NCBI GenBank assembly: GCA_903921295.1
Contig: CAIXOZ010000100.1
Span: 1-14,519, forward strand
Direction: 5' to 3'
Length of the DNA: 14,519 nucleotides
Origin: an uncultured cyanobacterium
GTDB lineage: Bacteria > Cyanobacteriota > Cyanobacteriia > PCC-6307 > Cyanobiaceae
The position numbers and the translations under genes are program-made. A model generated the notes under the pieces. The model ran no database searches, was not told where the DNA came from, and saw only the letters and a program-made list of their open reading frames with translations. Of the stretch, positions 7,161 to 13,661 are shown piece after piece (position 1 is the first letter of the stretch; each line of letters opens with the position of its first letter).

Positions 7161-7648
7161 AGGCCTCAGTCACGCTCTCCTCCCAGGCCGCGAAACGCCT
7201 TGCCTGGACTGTGGCGATCACGGTGGTGGTTCTCGACCAGGTCACGAAGGCCTGGGTGGTCAGCCAGCTCCGGCCGGGAGCGGAGCAGTCCTTTCTGCCG
7301 GGCCTGCTGGCCCTGCAACGCGTCCCCAACACCGGTGCCGCCTTCGGCCTCTTCGCCGGCTCCACTCTCTGGCTCGGGGTGATGAGCCTGCTCGTCTCGA
7401 TCGCTGTGGCGTTCTGGATCAGTCGCCTCCAGCGGGTCGGTCTCTGGCGCGCCCTGGGTGCCGCCCTGGTGCTGGGCGGAGCCTTCGGCAATGGACTGGA
7501 CCGCTGGCGCCTCGGGGCGGTTGTCGATTTTCTGAAGCTTCTGCCGGTTCAGTTTCCTGTGTTCAACGTGGCGGACATCGCCATCAACCTGGCCGTGCTC
7601 TGTTTCCTGATCGATCTCCTGCAAGCCGATGCCTCCCCTGCCGCGTGA
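7157..7648 (+). CDS. lspA: Lipoprotein signal peptidase (signal peptidase II)
   Basis: LspA is an inner-membrane aspartyl protease that removes signal peptides from diacylglyceryl-modified prolipoproteins. The 163-residue length is typical, with four hydrophobic segments. Conserved elements are all present: VLDQVTK (Asp27), VPNTGAAFG (Asn58), GNGLDR (Asp115), VVDFL (Asp124) and FNVADIAIN (Asp140). Asp124 and Asp140 fit the catalytic pair of the E. coli and Pseudomonas enzymes. The ATG at 7157 overlaps the bioY stop as ATGA and has GGAG two bases upstream; the frame is open further upstream but that part shadows bioY. The 3' end overlaps the start of the penicillin-binding protein by 20 bases if that gene begins at 7629. 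Confidence 0.96.
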   Translation: MKASVTLSSQAAKRLAWTVAITVVVLDQVTKAWVVSQLRPGAEQSFLPGLLALQRVPNTGAAFGLFAGSTLWLGVMSLLVSIAVAFWISRLQRVGLWRALGAALVLGGAFGNGLDRWRLGAVVDFLKLLPVQFPVFNVADIAINLAVLCFLIDLLQADASPAA

Positions 7649-9821
7649 ACCAGGTCGCTGGGGGCTGTCGGCGTTGATGCGCGCCTGGCTGGGCGCCTGG
7701 CGGGCCGCGCCCACCCTGGAGCTGACGGTGCTGGTTCCGGACCAGCAACCGCACCGGCTTGTGTGCAGGTCCGGCACCTACCGACTCGGCAGAGAGAGCG
7801 GGCTGGAGCTGCCGATCCTGCACCCCACCGTCAGTCGTCAGCACGCCCGTCTGGAGCTGGTCGGATCCGCCTGGCTGCTCACGGATACGGGATCCACCAA
7901 TGGTCTCTGGCTGCGGGGTGTACGCCTGCAGGCGCTGTTGCTGGCCGAAGGTGACCGGATCCATCTGGCCCCGGAGGATCGCGGTGACGCTCCGCTGCTG
8001 ATCGTCAGCCGTTGTCCCCTGACGCCGCCACAGATCAGCCTGCGGCTGCTCAGCGCCTGTCTGGCCGCTGTCACGGCCAGCGGCCTGACGCTGCTTCTGC
8101 TTTCGATCCTTCAGGGGCCGATCCGGGGCGATCTCAGCACCGTCAGGGCCCCTCTGGTGCTCCGGGATCGGCAGAACCGCCCGCTGCCGGGCCTGAATCA
8201 TCGCCCCCACCAGGAATATGACGGCCTTCGGCATTACCCCGCCGTCCTGATCGATGCCCTGTTGGCCAGTGAGGACAGTCGGTTCTGGTGGCATCCGGGT
8301 GTCGACCCGATCGGCACCCTGCGCGCCCTGATCGCGAACCTGCTGGGCGGTCGCATTCTTGAGGGGGGCAGCACCATCACGCAGCAGCTGGCGCGCAATC
8401 TTTACCCCCAGCAGGTCGGTCAGGGAGAAACCCTGGAGCGCAAATGGCGGGAATTGATGGTGGCTCTGCAACTGGAACTGCGCTTCAGCAAGCGCGATCT
8501 CCTTCTGGCCTACCTCAATCGGGTGTATCTCGGCTCCGGTGGCTGGGGCTTCGACGATGCCGCCCGCCGCTATTTCGATCATCCCGTCGCTGATCTCACG
8601 CTCGAGGAAGCCGCCCTGCTCGTCGGCCTGCTGCCGTCACCCCAGGGTCATGATCCCTGTCTGCATCCGGAGGCCGCCCTCTCCGCCCGCAATGCTGTGC
8701 TGTCAAAGATGGAGGATACCGGCCGCCTCAGCCCGGATCAGGCCCGCCAGAGCCGTCGCCGCCCCCTGCGGCTCGGTGCCCGGGCCTGCCATGCCCTGTC
8801 GGGCCCAGCGGCAGCCGGTTACTACAGCGATCAGGTCCGCCTGGATCTGGACAGGTTGGTGGGCCCTGAGGTGGCTGCGGAAGGCAATTTCCATCTGGAT
8901 ACCTACTACGAGCCGGCGCTCCAGACGCTCGTTGAACGACGGCTTGCCCAGACTCTCCAGCGTCTGACACCGCTCGGCATCGATCAGGGCGCCGTTGTGG
9001 TGCTTGATGGCCGCAACGGTGGCATCAGCGCCATCGCCGGCGGTCGCGACTACCGCAGCAGTCAGTTCAACCGCGCCAGCATGGCGTTGCGTCAGCCCGG
9101 CAGTGCCTTCAAGCTCTTCCCTTATCTGGTGGCGCTCGAGCGCGGGGCCACACCCGAGGACCTGATCGCCTGCGGACCGCTGGACTGGGGCGGTCAACGG
9201 TTCGCCAGTGCATGCCATGGATCGATCAGTCTCCGTCAGGCGCTGGCCAGCAGCAGCAACACCGCCGCCCTGCGCCTGGCCCGTCGGCATGGACTGGCTG
9301 CAGTTGTGGCTGAGGCCCGCCGCCTCGGGCTGAGCACCCCACTGGAGGCCGTTCCCGGACTGGTGCTCGGCCTGAAGGAGGTCAGGCTGGTGGAACTCAC
9401 CGCTGCCTATGCCGCCGTTGCCAATGGCGGCCTCTGGCATGAACCGAGCACCATCCGACAGCTGCGGGATGGGGAGCTGTGCTCCGCAGACCCTGGAACC
9501 GGCTGCCGCAACCAGCCCCTCAGTGGTCCGCGGCGGTTATTGAAGCCCATGATCGCCACGCGCATGCAGACCCTGCTGCGGGCTGTGGTGCAGGAGGGTA
9601 CCGGTCAGGCTGCAGCGATTGCTCCTGGCATCGGTGGCAAGACCGGGACCAGCAACGATGGACGCGACCTTGTGTTCATCGGCTTTGATCCCCGCAGCCA
9701 TCGGGTGGCCGGGGTCTGGCTGGGCAATGATCAGAACCGTCCCACCCAGGGCAGCGGCGCTCTGGCGGCAGCGCTCTGGGGAGACATCATCCAGGCGGCA
9801 GGTCCGATCCCCACACCGTGA
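7629..9821 (+). CDS. Class A penicillin-binding protein with N-terminal FHA domain
   Basis: This 730-residue bifunctional peptidoglycan synthase has an added cytoplasmic FHA module. The order is as follows. The FHA domain is at about 33-128 with its phosphothreonine-binding residues Arg55 (LGRE), Ser69-Arg70 and His72 (SRQH), and Asn91-Gly92 (STNG). A transmembrane helix lies at about 138-160. A GT51 glycosyltransferase follows, with Glu215 in SEDSRFWWHPGVDP and GGSTITQQLARNL. The transpeptidase carries SxxK Ser492-Lys495 (PGSAFK), SxN Ser542-Asn544 and Lys671-Thr-Gly (GKTGTS). All catalytic motifs are intact. The start is ATG 7629, overlapping lspA by 20 bases; ATG 7677 (Met17) would avoid overlap and still keep the FHA domain. 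The FHA part suggests control by Ser/Thr phosphorylation. The stop overlaps the downstream GTPase start (GTGA). Confidence 0.95.
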   Translation: MPPLPREPGRWGLSALMRAWLGAWRAAPTLELTVLVPDQQPHRLVCRSGTYRLGRESGLELPILHPTVSRQHARLELVGSAWLLTDTGSTNGLWLRGVRLQALLLAEGDRIHLAPEDRGDAPLLIVSRCPLTPPQISLRLLSACLAAVTASGLTLLLLSILQGPIRGDLSTVRAPLVLRDRQNRPLPGLNHRPHQEYDGLRHYPAVLIDALLASEDSRFWWHPGVDPIGTLRALIANLLGGRILEGGSTITQQLARNLYPQQVGQGETLERKWRELMVALQLELRFSKRDLLLAYLNRVYLGSGGWGFDDAARRYFDHPVADLTLEEAALLVGLLPSPQGHDPCLHPEAALSARNAVLSKMEDTGRLSPDQARQSRRRPLRLGARACHALSGPAAAGYYSDQVRLDLDRLVGPEVAAEGNFHLDTYYEPALQTLVERRLAQTLQRLTPLGIDQGAVVVLDGRNGGISAIAGGRDYRSSQFNRASMALRQPGSAFKLFPYLVALERGATPEDLIACGPLDWGGQRFASACHGSISLRQALASSSNTAALRLARRHGLAAVVAEARRLGLSTPLEAVPGLVLGLKEVRLVELTAAYAAVANGGLWHEPSTIRQLRDGELCSADPGTGCRNQPLSGPRRLLKPMIATRMQTLLRAVVQEGTGQAAAIAPGIGGKTGTSNDGRDLVFIGFDPRSHRVAGVWLGNDQNRPTQGSGALAAALWGDIIQAAGPIPTP

Positions 9822-11419
9822 CGATCACCCCACGCCAACGGCTCTGGATCCTGCTGCTCGGCTCGGTGCTGGTCCTGATCGTGCTTGGCATGGCCATGCA
9901 GGCGATCAACAGTCTGCGCTGGAACCTCAGCCTGATGGTCGGCCCGGGCCTGGCTGATCTGTTGTTGCTGCTGATCGCCGCGGCTGGGGTGGTTCTGGTG
10001 GCCCCGATGCTGTTGCCCTGGATTCAGGCGCTGCGTCGCCCACCCCCGTCGCCGGGGTCTGCCGATCCGGCACCCCCCCTGGTCTGCACCCGCCACGAAG
10101 CGGCCGAGCGCCAGCTCCAGGCGATTGATCAGACCCTGGCCAGGATCCGCGATGAAGTGCAGCGCCAGGGGCTGGTTCAGGAGCAGGAGCGCGTCCGGGC
10201 CGAGCTCGAACGGGGCGATCTGGTGATCGTCGTCTTCGGCACCGGCTCCACGGGCAAGACCTCGCTGATTCAGGCCCTGCTCGGCGAGTGGGTCGGCCCT
10301 GTCGGCGCTGCGATGGGATCCACCGATGTCAGCCGCAGTTATCGCCTCCGGTTGCGGGGACTGGATCGGGGCGTGCGTCTGGTCGACACGCCCGGCATCC
10401 TCGAAGCCGGAGCTGCGGGATTGCAGCGCGAGGTGCTGGCCAGGGAGCAGGCGGGCCGAGCCGATCTGCTGCTGTTGCTGGTGGATGGTGATCTGCGCGC
10501 GTCAGAGCATGAGATCCTCCGCAGCCTGGCGGGCCTGGGCAAACGGCTCCTGCTGGTGCTCAACAAGTGTGATCTGCGGGGTGAGCATGAGGAGAAACAG
10601 TTGCTGACCCTGCTGCGCTCCCGCTGCCGTGGTGTGATCGCACCGGAGGATGTGATTCCTGTCGCCGCCTCCCCGCAGAGCGTGCCGATGCCCGGTGGTC
10701 GCCCCCTGCAACCCCCTCCCGAGCTCGATGCCCTGATCCGCCGCCTGGCCACGGTGCTGCATCAGGACGGGGAGGAACTCCTGGCCGACAACATTCTCCT
10801 CCAGAGTCGCCGGCTCAGTGAGGCCGGTCGCAGACTGCTGGCTGCGCAGCGCCGCAGCGACGCCGGCCGGATCGTCGACCGCTACATGTGGATCGGGGCC
10901 GGTGTCCTCCTGGTCACACCCCTGCCGGGTCTCGATCTTCTCGGCACTGCGGCGGTCAATGCCCAGATGGTGGTGGAGATCGCCCGCGTCTATGGCGTCA
11001 GCCTCAGTCGCGAATCAGCCCAGGAGCTGGCTGTCTCCGTGGGCAGGACCCTGGCAGGACTCGGCATGATCAAAGGGGGTGTCTCCTTGCTCAGTGCGGC
11101 CCTGACCCTGAACCTGCCGGCCCTGATGCTCAGCCGGGTGGTGCAGGCGGTGACAGCAGCGTGGCTGACCCGGATCGCGGGCTGGAGCTTTCAGCGCTAC
11201 TTCGAACAGGATCAGAGCTGGGGTGATGGCGGCATCCAGCAGGTGGTGCAGGAGCACTACGACCTCAACCGTCGCGATTCCGCTCTGCAGCGTTTTCTGG
11301 AGGCTGCCTTCAGCCGGGTGATCGACCCCCTGCAACGGCAGAAGGACCCACAACTACCGCCCCGACGAGGGCCTCGGGGGGAGGCGGCAGCAAGGGACCG
11401 CGCTGATCAAGAACGGTGA
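9818..11419 (+). CDS. Membrane-associated Era/EngA-like GTPase with DUF697-type C-terminus
   Basis: This 533-residue GTP-binding membrane protein has two N-terminal hydrophobic segments at about 9-30 and 45-69. A Pro-rich linker and a Glu/Gln/Arg-rich stretch likely to be helical (92-133) follow. The G domain has P-loop GTGSTGKTS at 141-149, G3 DTPG at 190-193 and G4 NKCD at 249-252. From about 356 to 468 comes a Gly/Leu-rich hydrophobic region (PLPGLDLLG, GLGMIKGG) resembling DUF697, found in YcjF-like proteins. The C-terminal 25 residues are charged, low-complexity and overlap the convergent small gene. The GTG start overlaps the PBP stop (GTGA), so it is translated with the peptidoglycan synthase. 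Specific function is not known; a link to envelope assembly is inferred from context. A later in-frame ATG (Met25) would cut into the first membrane segment. Confidence 0.85.
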   Translation: MTITPRQRLWILLLGSVLVLIVLGMAMQAINSLRWNLSLMVGPGLADLLLLLIAAAGVVLVAPMLLPWIQALRRPPPSPGSADPAPPLVCTRHEAAERQLQAIDQTLARIRDEVQRQGLVQEQERVRAELERGDLVIVVFGTGSTGKTSLIQALLGEWVGPVGAAMGSTDVSRSYRLRLRGLDRGVRLVDTPGILEAGAAGLQREVLAREQAGRADLLLLLVDGDLRASEHEILRSLAGLGKRLLLVLNKCDLRGEHEEKQLLTLLRSRCRGVIAPEDVIPVAASPQSVPMPGGRPLQPPPELDALIRRLATVLHQDGEELLADNILLQSRRLSEAGRRLLAAQRRSDAGRIVDRYMWIGAGVLLVTPLPGLDLLGTAAVNAQMVVEIARVYGVSLSRESAQELAVSVGRTLAGLGMIKGGVSLLSAALTLNLPALMLSRVVQAVTAAWLTRIAGWSFQRYFEQDQSWGDGGIQQVVQEHYDLNRRDSALQRFLEAAFSRVIDPLQRQKDPQLPPRRGPRGEAAARDRADQER

Positions 11420-11558
11420 TCAGGAGCAGATAGAGCACACCGATCAGCACCGAGATCGCCCCGGTGAGGATGGCCACCCAGCGTCCACGCTGATCGTTGC
11501 CCCGGGGGGTCGACGCTGGTCTGCTCAGCGGAGGGGTCTCAGCCGGTTCAGGACTCAT
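11310..11558 (-). CDS. Small single-pass membrane protein, function unknown
   Basis: This 82-residue protein (88 if started at ATG 11576) resembles a short conserved hypothetical protein of picocyanobacteria as I remember it. It has a Pro/Ser/Thr-rich N-terminus (PEPAETPPLSRP). One strong transmembrane segment at about residues 27-48 (WVAILTGAISVLIGVLYLL) follows, then LDQRGPLLPPPPEAL. The last 20 or so residues, after the Pro run, overlap the 3' end of the GTPase gene by about 110 bases on the other strand, and look less constrained. It begins 33 bases after the decarboxylase stop on the same strand, so the two may share a transcript. The membrane core argues it is real. No function can be given. 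Confidence 0.7.
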   Translation of the reverse strand: MSPEPAETPPLSRPASTPRGNDQRGRWVAILTGAISVLIGVLYLLLITVLDQRGPLLPPPPEALVGAVVVGPSAVAGGRSPG

Positions 11559-11591
11559 GGCCTGAGGGTGCCGCAATCATGCGCCCTGACC

Positions 11592-13040
11592 CTAGTGGGG
11601 AAGACTGCCGGCCACGACCCTGGCCAGCTTGCGCAGCTCGTGGTCGCCGGTGTGGGGATTGCCGAGCACGGCCTTGAGATGAAATCGATCCTGCACCAGT
11701 GGCCGTGAGAGCAACAACTGCTCCTCCAGCAGTCGCCGGCGGGTCTCCGCACTCCAGCTGGCCGAGGCCGATGCATCCAGACCTTCCGGGCAGAACGCCA
11801 GCAGATGCAACGGGCCGCTGAGGCAGTGCAGCCGCTGACCGGATGGTGAACGGAGATCGGCGAGCAGCTGTTCGAGGCGACTGCGTCGTTGCACGGCGCC
11901 GTCAAGGATCGCCTCGATGCCAGCCAGACCGAGCTGCCGCAATCCGAGCCAGAGCTTGAGGATCTCTGCCGGTCGGGTGCCCTGAAGGCCGCATTCGCCG
12001 CCGTGATGGCCCCCCCAGCTCGGATCCATGTAGGGGAGGCCGGTGGCGAAGGTCTCAGCCAGCCATTGGGGCTGGCGCAGCAACAGCACCGAGGAGGTCT
12101 TGGTGATCCCGAGCAGTTTCTGGGGATTCACCGTCAGGGAATCGGCCAGCCCGAGGCCTGGCACCCGTTGCTGGTGATGGTCGATCAGACCGAAGACGGC
12201 GCCGATGGCACCATCGACATGCAGCCAGACGCCATGGGAGCGGCAGAGGGCTGCGATCGCCGGCAGGGGATCAATCGCTCCCCGGATCGTCGTTCCGGCG
12301 GTGGCCACCACCGCGATCACGGGGCGCCCCTGACACTGCCAGTGCTCCAGGGCGGCGGCCAGGGCCTGGGGATCGAGGCGGCCTTCAGGATCCACCGGCA
12401 GGCGCTGCAGGGCATCGGCAGCCAGGCCCATCACGGTCATCGCTTTCTCAAGCGAGACATGGGCGGCCTGACTGCAGAGCACCACAGCCTCGGGCTGATG
12501 CTGGAGACCGGCCGCCTTGCGGGCGCAGACCAGGGCCATCAGGTTGCTGAGGCTGCCGCCACTGGCTGGGACCCCATTGGCGTTCTCGCCCAGTCCGAGA
12601 CGGTGGGCCAGCCAACCGAGCAGGGAGCGCTCCAGGCGCGAGAGCGATGGGGAGAGTTCTTCGGCCAGTGGGTTGTTGTTGAGCCCGGCCACGATCAGAT
12701 CGGCGACGATCGACCCGGTGAGGGCCGGCGGATCGAGATGGGCCATCGCCCCTGGATGGCCAGGGTTGTACGCCCCCTCCATGATCAGGTGCAGATCGTT
12801 CAGCAGCTCATCAGGGGCGAGACCCTGCCCCATCGGCTCGATCCCCGGCATCGCACTCAGGGCCGGCAGCGGTGCTCGCGTGTTGGCTGTGCCCATCCAG
12901 CGGCAGAGAAGGGCGGTCGCCTGGTCCAGGAACGCCTGGAGCCCCGGATCGAGGGCAGAAGGATCTGCAAAGGGCGGAAGGTCCTCACACCGGGGTGCTG
13001 GGGTCGATGGGGCCAACGGCACTGCGGAGCGATGATCCAT
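11592..13040 (-). CDS. Group II PLP-dependent amino acid decarboxylase family protein
   Basis: This 482-residue fold-type I PLP enzyme belongs to the aromatic-L-amino-acid / glutamate / diaminobutyrate decarboxylase family. Visible elements are YNPGHPGAMAHLDPP near the N-terminus, ASGGSLSNLMAL, His194 (AAHVSLEKA, stacks on PLP), TAGTTIRGAIDP, Asp276 (HVDGAIGAV, pairs with the pyridine N) and the Schiff-base Lys308. The residue before Lys308 is Gln (VNPQKLLG), where most members have His (HK); this may alter substrate or reaction choice. The ATG at 13040 is preferred over the in-frame GTG at 13097 because AAGGAAGA sits directly upstream and because the longer form would crowd the tadA promoter. 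It is divergent from tadA and upstream of the one-TM small protein. Candidate substrates (diaminobutyrate, aspartate, aromatic amino acids) cannot be told apart by eye. Confidence 0.88.
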   Translation of the reverse strand: MDHRSAVPLAPSTPAPRCEDLPPFADPSALDPGLQAFLDQATALLCRWMGTANTRAPLPALSAMPGIEPMGQGLAPDELLNDLHLIMEGAYNPGHPGAMAHLDPPALTGSIVADLIVAGLNNNPLAEELSPSLSRLERSLLGWLAHRLGLGENANGVPASGGSLSNLMALVCARKAAGLQHQPEAVVLCSQAAHVSLEKAMTVMGLAADALQRLPVDPEGRLDPQALAAALEHWQCQGRPVIAVVATAGTTIRGAIDPLPAIAALCRSHGVWLHVDGAIGAVFGLIDHHQQRVPGLGLADSLTVNPQKLLGITKTSSVLLLRQPQWLAETFATGLPYMDPSWGGHHGGECGLQGTRPAEILKLWLGLRQLGLAGIEAILDGAVQRRSRLEQLLADLRSPSGQRLHCLSGPLHLLAFCPEGLDASASASWSAETRRRLLEEQLLLSRPLVQDRFHLKAVLGNPHTGDHELRKLARVVAGSLPH

Positions 13041-13172
13041 TCTTCCTTGTGGGCGGTTGCCATCGACTGGCACGATCGGGGTAATCGGTTCAGTCACTCC
13101 GATGGGTGTGGTGCGTCGTCAGTCAGCCGGTGCCTCGTGACATCGATCGTGGCCCAGGCTTCGCCGCCGCCG
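13041..13172. promoter_or_regulatory. Divergent intergenic region decarboxylase / tadA
   Basis: This 132-base gap is the longest in the window. For tadA (plus) there is TTGCCA at 13057-13062 and TAATCG at 13082-13087 with a 19-base spacer, a weak sigma70-type candidate. On the minus strand AAGGAAG (about 13041-13048) is the likely ribosome binding site of the decarboxylase gene. No operator or structured leader is evident. Confidence 0.35.
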
Positions 13173-13661
13173 ATGGGATTGACGCCGGAGCAGGAGGTTC
13201 TGTGGATGCGTCGGTTGATGCGGGAAGCAGACCGCGCCGCTGGCGCCGGTGAGGTGCCGGTGGCGGCCGTGGTACTGGATGCTGCCGGACGTTGCATCGG
13301 CTGGGGACGCAACCAACGGGAACGGGAACGCGATCCTTTCGGCCATGCCGAACTGGTGGCCCTGAAGCAGGCGGCGAAGGTGCTGGGCGACTGGCGCTTC
13401 AACGGCTGCACCCTGCTCGTGACCCTGGAACCCTGCCCCATGTGCGCAGGCACGCTGGTGCAGGCCCGGATGAATCGGGTGGTGTTCGGCGCCGATGATC
13501 CCAAGCGTGGTGCCCTGGGCAGCTGCCTGGACCTTGCCAATCACGTCACTGCCCATCACCGGATGGCGGTGAAGGGCGGCGTGCTGGCTGCGGAGGCCCG
13601 GGAGCAGCTGCAGCAGTGGTTCAGGCGACGGCGGCAGGAACGCGGTCGCTCGGGGTCCTGA
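13173..13661 (+). CDS. tadA: tRNA(Arg) adenosine-34 deaminase
   Basis: TadA converts adenosine 34 of tRNA-Arg(ACG) to inosine so it can read CGU, CGC and CGA. The 162-residue product carries the deaminase zinc site: His58 and the proton-shuttling Glu60 in GHAEL, and Cys88 and Cys91 in EPCPMCAG. VPVAAVV near 28-34 and the ARMNRVVFGADDPKRGA segment are also typical of TadA. The frame is open for over a kilobase upstream, but that is the antisense of the decarboxylase gene. ATG 13173 gives MGLTPEQEVLWMRRLM and standard length; GTG 13149 and 13137 are alternatives adding 8 or 12 residues. The 3' end overlaps the convergent aminotransferase by 41 bases, inside a variable Arg-rich tail (RRRRQERGRSGS). 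Confidence 0.95.
   Translation: MGLTPEQEVLWMRRLMREADRAAGAGEVPVAAVVLDAAGRCIGWGRNQRERERDPFGHAELVALKQAAKVLGDWRFNGCTLLVTLEPCPMCAGTLVQARMNRVVFGADDPKRGALGSCLDLANHVTAHHRMAVKGGVLAAEAREQLQQWFRRRRQERGRSGS

Noticed and set aside
7584..8582. 332-codon minus-strand open frame within the PBP gene
   Set aside because: Gln/Ala/Gly-rich translation without domains, fully covered by the FHA-GT51 coding region on the other strand.
2185..12260. HIP1-type palindrome GCGATCGC at 2185-2192, 3004-3011 and 12253-12260
   Set aside because: At least three copies in 14.5 kb is far below HIP1-rich cyanobacteria and only slightly above chance in GC-rich DNA; all lie in coding sequence, so no function is claimed.
11889..13172. 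Very long plus-strand open frame upstream of tadA
   Set aside because: It is antisense to the decarboxylase gene, which has clear family motifs; only the part from 13173 has TadA homology. High GC content keeps such shadow frames open.
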